From contig VBKG01000330.1 in the NCBI GenBank assembly GCA_005879585.1, positions 1 to 43,729 on the forward strand: a stretch of DNA of 43,729 nucleotides, read 5' to 3'. Below, in pieces: positions 1 to 7,888 of the stretch (positions within the stretch are counted from its first letter, which is position 1; each line of letters starts with the position of its first letter). A program made the translations under genes and the position numbers. The notes beneath the pieces were generated by a model. It saw only the letters and a list, made by a program, of their open reading frames with translations. It was not told the origin of the DNA and ran no database searches. The stretch comes from Deltaproteobacteria bacterium (GTDB lineage Bacteria > Desulfobacterota > Binatia > DP-6).

Positions 1-317
1 GCACCCTCCGCGCCGGAAGCCCGGTCACCCTGAGCGGCCCGCCGACACCCGGGTGATTGGTCAGTCGAAAAGAGAACGGTTCGTCGAGCGATACCCCGGC
101 AGTTGTGCCCTTCGACTTTCAACCCGCTGGGGCATGGGCATGGCTCCTCTTAACGACGAGCCGGGCCCGGCGTCTTGCCTTTTCACGCCCACGAAGACCG
201 GCACGTCGCCCGCGGCTCGCGCACCACCCCGATCGCCGGGCAGCGGGCACCGCCCGCCAGTCGGGTCAGCCGCGTTCGACTACGATCTCGCTCAGCGCTT
301 CGGCTGCGCCCACCGAG

Positions 318-635
318 CTACCGACACCAGACCGAGGCCTCCCCATAGCAGCGGTAGAGGAGGCCTCCTCCGCCCTGGTCCTGCATCCACTCGGCGCTGC
401 ACGTTCCGCGTTGGGAAGCACCGGCGAATGGTCTTGGAACGCCGCCGGCGGCGACACAGGCCTGCGCGCTGTACTGGGCGGCGAGGTCGATCGCCGCGTT
501 GCAGCAGTCGCGCTTGCTCGCGTAGACCCAGCCCGTGTCGCCCCATCCGGGATACTGCGCCGCTCGGGCGGCCGCCCCGGCGAGAAGGAGGCCCACCGCG
601 GCGACGAGCGCCACCGTCCGTCCACTCAGCCGCAT
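318..635 (-). CDS. Small secreted Cys-rich protein, unknown function
   Basis: The 105-residue product starts with a clear Sec signal peptide (residues 1-25, hydrophobic core VALVAAVGLLLAG, cleavage near ARA-AQ). The mature part is short, rich in Gly, Ala and aromatic residues, and has five cysteines (a CC pair near residues 44-45, then single Cys), so disulfide bonding in the periplasm or outside is plausible. The gene is divergent from the DUF3313 lipoprotein gene, with 75 bp between the starts. I recognise no domain. The competing plus-strand frames here give low-complexity Arg/Pro-rich products and lack a signal peptide, so this minus frame is preferred. Confidence 0.6.
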   Translation of the reverse strand: MRLSGRTVALVAAVGLLLAGAAARAAQYPGWGDTGWVYASKRDCCNAAIDLAAQYSAQACVAAGGVPRPFAGASQRGTCSAEWMQDQGGGGLLYRCYGEASVWCR

Positions 636-710
636 GCGCGCTCTTCTAGCAGGCGCGCGTGCGCCTTGACCATGATCCGCGCAGACGATAGGGTTCCGGC
701 CCCGACAGCC

Positions 711-1370
711 ATGAGACGGTCACGCGTGCTCGCGGTCACGCTGCTCCTCGTCGCGGCGTGTGCGCGGAGGACGCGCCAGCCGGCGGCTCTTTCCGGATTC
801 CTCGACGACTACTCGCTCCTCCGCAAGGGGGGGCCCGGCGACGTGGCGCTCGTCTACCGCGACCCCGACGCCCACTGGACGTCCTACGACAAAGTCCTCT
901 TCGAGCCGGTGACGCTCTGGCGAAGCGGCCGGAAGTCGCTCGACCCCGTGCCGGAGGGCGACCTCCTTCGCCTCATCGCCGACCTCGAAGGCGCCGTCCG
1001 CCGGCACCTCGGCGACGGCTTCGAGCTGGTCGAGGAGCCGCAACCCGGCGCCATGCGGATCCGGCTCGCGATCACCGAGGCGCGCGCCTCGGATCCCGTC
1101 CTCGACGTGCTGCGTGCCCGCGGCGACGGTGACGTGACGGCCGGCAGCGGCCCGCTGCATCCCGAGACGCGCCGGTTCATCGAGAGCGCGGAGATCGAGG
1201 GTGAGATCCGCGACGCCCGTACCAACCAGCTCCTGGCAGCGGGTGTCGACCGGCGGCGGCCCGAGGGGGCACTGCCGATCGACACGTGGGCCGACGTGCA
1301 CCGCGCGCTCGATTTCTGGGCCGCGCGGGTGTGCGCCCGGCTCGAGGCGCGCACGGGACGACCGCCCTGA
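711..1370 (+). CDS. DUF3313-family lipoprotein
   Basis: 219 residues. The start at 711 is chosen because it gives a compact lipoprotein signal (MRRSRVLAVTLLLVAAC, Cys at residue 17 as acylation site); the frame is open far upstream but that part looks non-coding. After the signal comes SGFLDDYSLLRKG and YDKVLFEPVTLWR, the typical opening of the DUF3313 family of periplasmic lipoproteins, followed by an alpha/beta region ending in a helix (WADVHRALDFWAARV). The biochemical role of the family is unknown. Immediately downstream is a short T-run (1391-1395). The next gene is convergent. Confidence 0.8.
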   Translation: MRRSRVLAVTLLLVAACARRTRQPAALSGFLDDYSLLRKGGPGDVALVYRDPDAHWTSYDKVLFEPVTLWRSGRKSLDPVPEGDLLRLIADLEGAVRRHLGDGFELVEEPQPGAMRIRLAITEARASDPVLDVLRARGDGDVTAGSGPLHPETRRFIESAEIEGEIRDARTNQLLAAGVDRRRPEGALPIDTWADVHRALDFWAARVCARLEARTGRPP

Positions 1371-1456
1371 CGGCAGCCGGCTCGGTCTTTTTGGAGCGGA
1401 CACGCTGACGTTCCCCGCAACGCGCACCCCCGGGCTCATGGGCAGTCGCATGCCCG

Positions 1457-2545
1457 TCACCGCACCGACAGCGGCGGCGCTTGCCGCTCGTGTGGACCAC
1501 CTTCGGACACCCAGTCGACCAGGAGCGTATACGCGACCGCGAGCACCACCGGCCCGATAAAGAGCCCGATGACCCCGAAGGCGATCAACCCACCGATCAC
1601 GCCGGCGAATATCAGCAGCAACGGCAGGTCGGCACCCCGCTTGATCAAGAAGGGCCGCAAGAAGTTGTCGAACGTGCCGCAGACGATCGACCACACGAGA
1701 AGCGCGGTCCCCCAGACGGCGCCATTCCTCGCGTAGACCCAGATCGTCGCAGGGAGGAGCACCGGCCCGGGCCCGACCTGCGCGACCGCGAGCATGAAGA
1801 TCAGTGCCGTCAGGATGGTCGCAAACGGCACGCCGGCGAGCGCGAGCGCGATTCCGGCGAGCATCGTCTGAAGCACCGCTGTCACGATGACACCGAGAGC
1901 TACGGCTCGGATCGCCCGCGCGGCGAGATGCACCGCGTTCTCGCCCTGTGTCCCGGCAAGGCGTCGGGCGAAGCGGTCCGCCGCCTGGGCCACGGTCTCG
2001 CCGTTCGAGTACAGGATCGCGACGACGATCACGGTGAGCAGGAACTGGACGAGCAGCAAGCCGAGACTGCCCACCTGGCTGACGAACCAGAGTACGATCC
2101 CGCGGGCGAAGGGCGAGAGGCGAGCGGACACCTCTTCCGGACTGGTCGCCGCAAGATGTTGCCAACGTTCCGCGAGCCTGGAACCGATCGCTGGGACGCC
2201 GGCCAGCCACGCGGGGGGCTGCGGGAGGACGACGGTTCCGAGCGACTTCGACCAGTCCGCGATCTGCCTGGCGTTCTCCACGATCGCCGTGAGGCCGAAG
2301 TAGAACGGCACCAGCAGGACCAGGAGCAGCGCGATCGTCATGACCGCGACGGCAAGCGAACGCCTGCCGCCGAGCCACGCCTGCGCGTGCAACAAGAGCG
2401 GCCACGTCGAGACCGCGATCATGACCGCCCACGTCAACGCCACCAGGAACGGGCGCACGATCCAGAAGCTGCTGAGCATGAGCGCGCCGAGTGCGATGAG
2501 CTGGAGGGTCGTGCGGACGAGGTCCTGCGGCCGGTTGGGTTGCAT
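1457..2545 (-). CDS. AI-2E family transporter / PerM-like permease
   Basis: 362 residues with about eight hydrophobic segments: two at the N-terminus (residues 13-45), one near 65-85, a soluble stretch near 90-150 (Pro/Trp-rich), then a cluster from residue 160 to the C-terminus. The C-terminal part contains GPGPVLLPATIW and FDNFLRPFLIKRG, typical of the AI-2E exporter/PerM (YdiK-like) family. The start was set at the Met before QPNRPQDLVRTTLQ because homologues begin about there; the frame runs on upstream but that extension is Arg-rich and unlikely. Substrate is uncertain; family members have been linked to autoinducer-2 export or Na+/H+ antiport. No operon partner. Confidence 0.85.
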   Translation of the reverse strand: MQPNRPQDLVRTTLQLIALGALMLSSFWIVRPFLVALTWAVMIAVSTWPLLLHAQAWLGGRRSLAVAVMTIALLLVLLVPFYFGLTAIVENARQIADWSKSLGTVVLPQPPAWLAGVPAIGSRLAERWQHLAATSPEEVSARLSPFARGIVLWFVSQVGSLGLLLVQFLLTVIVVAILYSNGETVAQAADRFARRLAGTQGENAVHLAARAIRAVALGVIVTAVLQTMLAGIALALAGVPFATILTALIFMLAVAQVGPGPVLLPATIWVYARNGAVWGTALLVWSIVCGTFDNFLRPFLIKRGADLPLLLIFAGVIGGLIAFGVIGLFIGPVVLAVAYTLLVDWVSEGGPHERQAPPLSVR

Positions 2546-2793
2546 GCTGTGCGCCGTCCACCGCGCGATGGCGGAATGGCGTCTTCGTACCGGGGTCCGG
2601 GCCGCGAATCTTGCCATTCGACGCCAGACTTCATGCCCGCCGGTGAATGTTCGAGTTGGCGGTGAGCCGTCATTCGCCGGGCGATTCGCATGATCGCGTC
2701 CGTGGCATTCGATGGCGGTCGCTCCAACGCCGCTCACTGCATTCATCGACTTCTCGACGGTCGCGGCGCGCGGTGATCCGCGCGCGTCCGAAG

Positions 2794-3195
2794 TTACTCG
2801 CGAACGGGATGCGGGGCCTTCGGCAGCTGGTCGTTGCACACGGGGGAGAGGTCGCTCCGATGCCGCTCGAGACAGCGGGCGACGCGCCCGTGCCCCGGCG
2901 AGACATCCCAGCAGAAGCGCGAGATGTCGTAGCGGCAGATCGCCACCAGGCGGCCCATCTCCTTCTCCAGGTTCTCGTGGCGGGCCGCGCACTCGGGGGA
3001 GAGCTCCTTCTCGTGCTCCTTCAGACACGCTTGGATCCGCCCGCCGCCTATCGGGACCTTGGCGCAGAACTTCTCGATGTCGGCCGCGCACGGGGTCGCA
3101 CTCCGGGCGATGCCCGGGAGGAGCACCACGCCGATCACCAGCGCGCCAAGCGTGAGCCGTCGCGACACCGTAGGACTCCTCGAGGCGGCCTTCAT
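2794..3195 (-). CDS. Secreted protein with two GLG1-type cysteine-rich repeats
   Basis: 133 residues. An N-terminal hydrophobic segment (residues 14-32, ending ARSA) is a signal peptide. The mature protein holds two copies of a Cys-rich repeat: CAADIEKFCAKVPIGGGRI with CLKEHEKELSPEC, and CRYDISRFCWDVSPGHGRV with CLERHRSDLSPVC. This is the cysteine-rich repeat known from Golgi apparatus protein 1/GLG1 and common in bacterial periplasmic proteins. Eight cysteines in a regular pattern imply disulfide bonds. Function is unknown. The gene lies just downstream of the broken DUF2950 gene (start 4 bp after its stop), so it may share that transcript. Confidence 0.75.
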   Translation of the reverse strand: MKAASRSPTVSRRLTLGALVIGVVLLPGIARSATPCAADIEKFCAKVPIGGGRIQACLKEHEKELSPECAARHENLEKEMGRLVAICRYDISRFCWDVSPGHGRVARCLERHRSDLSPVCNDQLPKAPHPVRE

Positions 3196-3199
3196 CCGT

Positions 3200-3840
3200 C
3201 TACCGGGTGGGTTGCCAGGATTCGTCGGGGTCGTAAGCGGTGATGGCCTTCGCCGCCTCGCCCGTCCCTTCGCCCAGGTCCTTCTGGAAGACGACTCCCT
3301 GCTCGCCCACGATTAGGGTCATGATGCCGCTCGATCCGTGATCGGCCGGCCACGCGACGAGCGCGAATCCGCCGGTCATCCGCCCGTCCTTCACGTAGTC
3401 CCTGGCACCATCCGGCGCGTGCGCTCCCTGGGCCGTCAGGATGCGGAAGAAGTAGCCGTGGTAGGGTGCCGGCGCCTGGCCAGCCTCGCCGTGGCGGTAA
3501 TCCTCGGCCGTGGCGGCTGCGACCAGCGGCCCGAGCGGGCTCACGTCGTGATCGGTCGCCTCCCAGTAGAGGCCATCTCGTTTGCCTGGCGTGCTGCGAA
3601 ACGACTGGGCATAGGTGTGGAAGCGCCTCGCGAACTCTATCTGCGCGCCCACGTACGCGCGACACACCTCGATCGCGGTGAGCTCGTTGCGCCCGATGCG
3701 GCGATTGAGCAGCTCTTCCTTGCCCGCTGCGGTGTCGAACCGCCATCCGTCGGCGTCGCGCACGATCGGGATCGGGAAGGGCCAGTCATCCCGGCCGACG
3801 TGCAGGATGGCGATCGCGTCGGAGGTGCGCTCGATCCGTG
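3200..3840 (-). pseudogene. DUF2950 gene, 3' part, separated from its 5' part by an inversion
   Basis: About 205 residues of a DUF2950 protein are readable from near TRIERTSDAI to the stop: DDWPFPIPIVRDADGWRFDT, RRIGRNELTAIEVC, QSFRSTPGKRDGLYW, APYHGYFFRILTAQG and GFALVAWPADHGSSGIM are all typical of the family. Upstream of about 3840 the frame becomes a meaningless Ser/Pro/Arg-rich sequence, because the family's N-terminal third (signal peptide, FPSPEAAARAL, IVSSGDPVGDSAARKRF) lies on the opposite strand at 3991-4215. As it stands the gene has no proper start. DUF2950 is a periplasmic family of unknown function, nearly always next to DUF3300, as here. Confidence 0.85.
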
Positions 3841-3994
3841 TCCGCTCGGCGGCGGCGGTGGACAGCGCGGCGGCGGCTTCGGAGGTGGAGGGGGAAGAGG
3901 CGGAGGAGGAGGTGGCGGCGGGGGGGGAAGAGGCGGAGGGGGGGGGGGAAGGGGCGGCGGGGGCGGCGGCCGTGGCGGCGGAGGGCGCCGATGA
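3841..3994 (+). pseudogene. DUF3300 gene, Gly-rich 3' end, inverted
   Basis: Read on the plus strand, this stretch gives GGGGGQRGGGFGGGGGRGGG and continues as a Gly/Arg tail ending GGRR-stop at 3992-3994. DUF3300 proteins commonly end in such a Gly/Arg tail, and the minus-strand DUF3300 reading frame at 4216 lacks it. The stop TGA overlaps the ATG of the inverted DUF2950 5' piece (ATGA at 3991-3994), the coupling expected for a DUF3300-DUF2950 pair. The tract includes long G-runs where sequencing indels are likely, so the frame around it should be treated with care. Confidence 0.7.
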
Positions 3995-4215
3995 GGACCA
4001 CAACGACCCTCGCCAGCCTGCTCTGCCTCGCGCTGCTGCCCGGAACCGCCCGTGCGCAGGAGCACTTCCCGTCCCCCGAGGCGGCCGCCCGCGCGCTAGA
4101 GGCCGCCGCGAGCAGCGGTCCCGAGCGCCTGACCGCCGTCCTGGGCCCCGGGAGCGAGGAGATCGTCTCGTCGGGCGATCCCGTGGGCGACAGTGCGGCG
4201 CGGAAGCGTTTCGCC
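3991..4215 (+). pseudogene. DUF2950 gene, 5' part, inverted
   Basis: The plus-strand product starts with a signal peptide (MRTTTTLASLLCLALLPG, cleavage near ARA-QE) followed by HFPSPEAAARALEAA, RLTAVLGPGSEEIVSSG and DPVGDSAARKRF. These are the N-terminal third of a DUF2950 protein. After KRF the similarity stops (ATPDPPGRV...). The expected continuation (an AYDExH-like segment and then RIERTSD) is found only on the minus strand, starting near 3838. Together with the overlapping inverted DUF3300 tail this defines an inverted block of about 375 bp. A few residues at the joint are missing from both parts. Confidence 0.85.
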
Positions 4216-5462
4216 ACCCCTGACCCACCAGGACGCGTCGCCGGCTGCTGCGAGGCACCCGGTCGCTGCCCGCCTTGCCGGCCAGGCTGACCGCCTGGTG
4301 CCGACGGCCGCCCGCCACCTTGCCCCGGACCCGCCCCAGGCCGCGAGGCCGCCTCCTTGGAGCCTCCCCGGGCGGGCTGCTGGGAGGCACGTGCCCCGCC
4401 GGGCTGCCCGCGGTCGAAGCCGCGCGCCACGTCCCGATTCGCGCGGTCGCGAGACGCCACCTGATCCCTGCCGCCATACTTCTTCGCGGAGGCCTGGTCC
4501 CGGTAAGGCACGCCGCCGCGGTGCTCGGGGTTGTGCTGCCACTTCTGCCGGCCGCCCTCGCCTCGCGTTCGGTTGCCGCTCTTGTTGACGTTCTTTTCCT
4601 TGTTCTTGTTGACGTTGACGTTCTGATTACCGCCACCACCTCCGCCGTTGTTGTAGTAATTGTTGACCTCGTTGTGACCCCAGTCGCAGTCACCCCATAC
4701 GGCGGCGCCGACCGCCATCCCGGCGCCGAACGAGAGCAGGCTCGCCGTGGCGACGTAGCCGGGAGGATACCCCGTCATTGCGGGGTAGTACGGCGTCGGG
4801 GGCGGGCCGTACACCGCGTCAGGGCTGTACGTGGGGACGTATACGACCTGCGGGTCCGCGGGCTCGACCCGGATGATCTCCTTCTCCTTGACGATCTCGC
4901 GGGTGACGACCTGCTCCTTCGTCGTCTTGAGGGCACCGGACTCGTATGCCTTCGCCCGCATCCGCTGCACCACGTCGAGGACGTCGTCCTTCTGGCCGAG
5001 GAACGCATCCCCCAGATCCTTCGTCCAGTCGAGATTGTCCGACATGCGCTGGAGCAGGTCGGGAAAGCGCGTGAGCGACTCCACGCTCGGGTCCCAGTCC
5101 TGGCTCTCGAGCGCCTGGTCGAGGGCCTCGCCCTTCAGACTCGCGTTCTTCGTGCGCCAGCGAGCAGCCTCGACCACCTCGAGGGGATAGGTCGCCGCGA
5201 TCAGGACCTGCACGGCGAGCGCGTCCGGATAGAGCGCGATGGGCGCGACGAGCTGCTCGATCTGCGCCGGCGAGAACTTCGCGGTCTGTGCCGCCGCCGG
5301 CGTCCCGTCGGGCGCCTCCTCGGCGGCGCGGGCAAGGCGTGCGATCAGCGCCGCAAGCGCGACGAGGATCAACGGGAGCGCGCGACGCCTTCCGGATGCG
5401 CCTTCCCTGTGGGGAGGCCTATCGAGCACCACGCCTCGGCGCGACCCTCCATCAGACGGCAT
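4216..5462 (-). pseudogene. DUF3300 gene, main part, 3' end displaced by inversion
   Basis: About 415 residues. After an N-terminal region with a hydrophobic segment (PLILVALAALIARLA, signal peptide) comes FSPAQIEQLVAPIALYPD, the hallmark opening of DUF3300, then LIAATYPLEVVEAARW, WDPSVESLTRFPDLLQRM and VYVPTYSPDAVYG, a GAAVWGDCDWG motif, an Asn/Gly/Lys-rich linker and a Gln/Gly/Pro-rich region. Homology is lost near 4216, where the minus frame enters antisense DUF2950 sequence. The Gly/Arg tail that should follow is on the other strand at 3841-3994. Start at 5462 (ATG); nearer GTG starts are possible. The protein is periplasmic or envelope-bound, with unknown function. Confidence 0.8.
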
Positions 5463-5559
5463 GGGGGACCTATACCCCTCGAACCGGTCTGCGTCTTGCC
5501 CTTTCGTGCCAGTGCGCTTCGACGCGCCGCCGTCCGATCGAGGAGGGTCCTGGGGAGGG

Positions 5560-5822
5560 TCATAGACGGGGGATCGTACCGACGGCGGCCGCCAGGATCG
5601 CACCGGTGGCGATGAGCACGGGGCGGCGCAGGGCCGCGCCACCCAGCACTGCCACGATACCGCACTTCACGGTCGTGTTGGTGAGGGTCGCGAGCACGAC
5701 CGCGTTGGCCGCGACGTGGGCGTCGCCGCTCCTGGCGTACTCGGCCATGGACAAAGTGATCGCGTCGACGTCGGTCATGCCGGCCAGCCCCGCGACCATG
5801 TAGAGCCCCTTGCCCGCGATGT
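5560..5822 (-). pseudogene. DUF4010/MgtC-type membrane protein, 3' fragment
   Basis: The minus frame ending at 5560 gives GLYMVAGLAGMTDVDAITLS, MAEYARSG, then NAVVLATLTNTTVKCGIVAVLGG and a last hydrophobic helix. This is the C-terminal ~85 residues of the DUF4010 domain found after MgtC/SapB domains in inner-membrane proteins of about 400 residues. Everything N-terminal is missing: at about 5820 the sequence switches to the opposite-strand serine-recombinase remnant. An ATG at 5838 could start a 92-residue open frame, but it is most likely a truncation product left by an insertion. Confidence 0.75.
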
Positions 5823-6075
5823 TCGAACCCCCGCCCATGGAGTGGATCGCGGAGCGCCTCGGACGACTCCAGGACCTCCTGGAGCGACAGACCGAGCGAT
5901 CAGCCCTACTCCTGCGACGCGTCCTGGGCCCCGTCCGCCTCGTCCCGACGAGACCGGACGTCGGCCGGCCCTTCTATCGCGCCGAAACCGCCCTCCAGGC
6001 CCTCGAGCTGCTCGAGCCCCCGGAGGGCGGTTCGAATTGGTCGCGACAGTGGAGGCGGGGGGAATCGAACCCCCG
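5823..6075 (+). pseudogene. Serine recombinase, C-terminal remnant
   Basis: The plus frame reads PPPMEWIAERLGRLQDLLE, RTERSALLLRRVLGPVRLVP, DVGRPFYRAETALQALELLE and GGSNWSRQWRRGESNPR. This is the C-terminal end of large serine recombinases of the resolvase/zinc-ribbon type, in which a coiled-coil-like helix leads to a VGRPYYRA-type strand. The catalytic domain is absent. The last codons run into the ssrA-like 29-bp repeat at 6048-6076. No start codon of its own can be assigned. It is outside the tyrosine-recombinase island as defined by the direct repeats and probably belongs to an older insertion at the same site. Confidence 0.65.
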
Positions 6076-6076
6076 T
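6048..6076. repeat. Distal attachment-site copy (att) of the ssrA 3' end
   Basis: These 29 bp are identical to 13004-13032, the 3' terminus of the intact tmRNA gene (T-arm GGTTCGATTCCCCCC plus 3' acceptor strand CGCCTCCA, read on the minus strand). The sequence on the left side is not tmRNA or tRNA, so this is a bare 3'-end duplication, as left by integration of an element into the 3' end of ssrA. Confidence 0.85.
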
Positions 6077-6465
6077 GGCGAAAATCGGAGAAGCTCCGCT
6101 CTTACGGCACCTTACGTGCAGATATGGTCTTGGGCGGCTACCACGCGGGTCGGCCAAACTTGCTCATTTTCCCTCACCGATGGACGCCGTTCTTGGAACC
6201 GTTCCAAGCCGCGCCGCAGTATCCATCCGGGCAGTCTGCCCCCTTAGACGTCGGACACTGCACCATCAAGGTTGCGCTCAGCTCCAGCAGGACCGACGAA
6301 GGATGGCGCGTGGCGGCCTGGGCGTGGGCAAAAGGCACTCGATAGCGAGTTATTGCGCCCGGCTTCTCACATCTACCACGGCGACGCGGAGCCGGTGACT
6401 TGCAGCACATCCGACTTGTGCGGAAGACGACAAGCGTTCACGGGCGCGCCGTGGCGGTTCTCTTG
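6077..6465. other. Island left end without recognisable gene
   Basis: About 390 bp of moderate GC between the distal att copy and the stop of the oxidoreductase gene. A minus-strand frame (6174-6410) ends in a Cys-containing segment (CPTSKGADCPDGYCGAAW), but it lacks a convincing start and resembles nothing I know. No hairpin with a T-run was seen downstream of the operon. It probably holds decayed element sequence. Confidence 0.5.
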
Positions 6466-7878
6466 CTAAGAATCGGCCTCGCTCGCCTGTCCCCTCGCCG
6501 TCAGGTTGAGCCGACGAGCCACGCTGGCTGCCAGGCGGCCGAGGATCCCCGCATAAGTGGGGAACGAGAGCGGAACTCGAGCGAGATCGTCCACACGCAT
6601 CCCGGCCGCCATCGCTATCGTCGCGACTTGGACGATGTCGACCGCGCGCTCACCGACGACGTGGCATCCCAGAATGTTGTAGGTTGCGCGGTCGACGATC
6701 AGCTTGCAGAACCCGTTCGTCCGTCCGTCGATGATCGTGCGGGTGGCGGAATCGAAGCGGATGATCCCTGTCACGACGTCGTGCGCTTCGCGGGCGCCCG
6801 CTTCGGTCAGGCCCACCTGGGCGTACTCCGGATCCGTGAAGCTCCCGATCGGGATCGGCCTAGGGGGGAGCACAGTCGTCGCACCGAGCACCGCGTTCGT
6901 GGCCGCGACGAAGCCCTCTTGTATGGCCTGGGGGACGAGCAAGAGGTGACCGGTCACGTCGCCGGCTGCAAAGATGTGCGCCGCGAACGTCGACAGGTGA
7001 GCGTCGACCCGAACGTACCCGCGATGGTCGGTCTCGACGCCTGCCGCCTCGAGATTCAGCGCTGCGGTATTGGCCACCCACCCGACCGCGACCACCACGA
7101 CACTGGCCTCCGTGCCGTCACGGAGACCGTCCTTCGAGAAGTTCATGCGCACGCCGTCAGCGGTCTTCTCGAACGATTCGATGGTCCCGAAGTCTTCCCG
7201 CACCATCATCCCAGCTGCCCGAAAGGCCGCCGCGACCGCGGCCGAGACATCTTCGTCCTCGGTCGGCAGAATACGCGGGCCCGCCTGGAAGAGCTGGACC
7301 CGCGACCCGAATGCGTTGAAGACCGAAGCGACCTGCGCACCAGTTGCTCCAGCGCCGATGACCAGCATCGAGGGTGGCACCGCCGTGAGGCTCCACGCGT
7401 CGCTGTGTGTGGCCGTGTATTCGACCCCAGGAACCGAGAGCCGGCGGGGTACGCCGCCTGTGCAAACGATCACCTTTTCGGCGTGCAGCCGCAGTCCACT
7501 CTCTGTCTCGATGGTGTGCGGGTCCACGAACCGCGCCATGCCGGCGCGTTCATGGACGGCCACTCCGGCGGAATCGATCTGCCCGCGGAAGGCAGAATGG
7601 GCTCGCACGTCATTCGTGACCTCGCGCACGCGAGTGAGCAGCCGGCGATACTCCAGCGCCGGCTCGCTCACGGCGATGCCGTACTGCCCGAGCTGTCGGG
7701 ATTCTCGGATCAGACGGGCGGCGTGGGCCAGCGTACGCACGGGCACGGGTCCATCGTTGGCCGCCATCCCTCCGAACTCCTCGCGGGTCACGAGGGCGGT
7801 CTTCGCGCCCAAATCTGCTGCGCGGAGCGCGGCAACCACCCCCGCCGGCCCGGCGCCGACGACCACGACGTCGAACAT
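6466..7878 (-). CDS. FAD/NAD(P)-dependent oxidoreductase of the dihydrolipoamide-dehydrogenase fold, lacking redox cysteines
   Basis: 470 residues; start at the ATG of MFDVVVVGAGPAG, whose GxGxxG motif binds FAD. A second Rossmann motif (LVIGAGATGAQVA, near residue 180) binds NAD(P)H. A third FAD segment is HIFAAGDVTG, and a C-terminal dimerisation domain follows. Overall layout is that of class I pyridine nucleotide-disulfide oxidoreductases. However, the CxxxxC redox motif is replaced by GGMAANDGPVPVRTL (residues 36-50), and the usual C-terminal His-Glu pair is replaced by PLSFPTYAG. It therefore cannot be a mercuric, glutathione or lipoamide reductase; direct hydride transfer to a quinone, dye or protein partner is inferred. 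Last gene of the island operon, 10 bp after the peroxidase stop. Confidence 0.85.
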   Translation of the reverse strand: MFDVVVVGAGPAGVVAALRAADLGAKTALVTREEFGGMAANDGPVPVRTLAHAARLIRESRQLGQYGIAVSEPALEYRRLLTRVREVTNDVRAHSAFRGQIDSAGVAVHERAGMARFVDPHTIETESGLRLHAEKVIVCTGGVPRRLSVPGVEYTATHSDAWSLTAVPPSMLVIGAGATGAQVASVFNAFGSRVQLFQAGPRILPTEDEDVSAAVAAAFRAAGMMVREDFGTIESFEKTADGVRMNFSKDGLRDGTEASVVVVAVGWVANTAALNLEAAGVETDHRGYVRVDAHLSTFAAHIFAAGDVTGHLLLVPQAIQEGFVAATNAVLGATTVLPPRPIPIGSFTDPEYAQVGLTEAGAREAHDVVTGIIRFDSATRTIIDGRTNGFCKLIVDRATYNILGCHVVGERAVDIVQVATIAMAAGMRVDDLARVPLSFPTYAGILGRLAASVARRLNLTARGQASEADS

Positions 7879-7888
7879 GCGTTCCGTC

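Noticed and set aside
3-56. Possible 3' end of a gene entering from the left edge (ends TLRAGSPVTLSGPPTPG)
   Set aside because: Only 17 codons are visible, with no recognisable motif; too little to support a feature.
57-710. Upstream extension of the DUF3313 frame and other plus frames
   Set aside because: The extension precedes the lipoprotein signal and has Arg/Ser-rich random composition; it also overlaps the better-supported minus-strand secreted gene.
6048-6076. A tRNA gene or second tmRNA gene
   Set aside because: Only the T-arm and 3' acceptor strand are present; no D-arm, anticodon arm or matching 5' strand lies nearby, so it is a duplicated 3' end.
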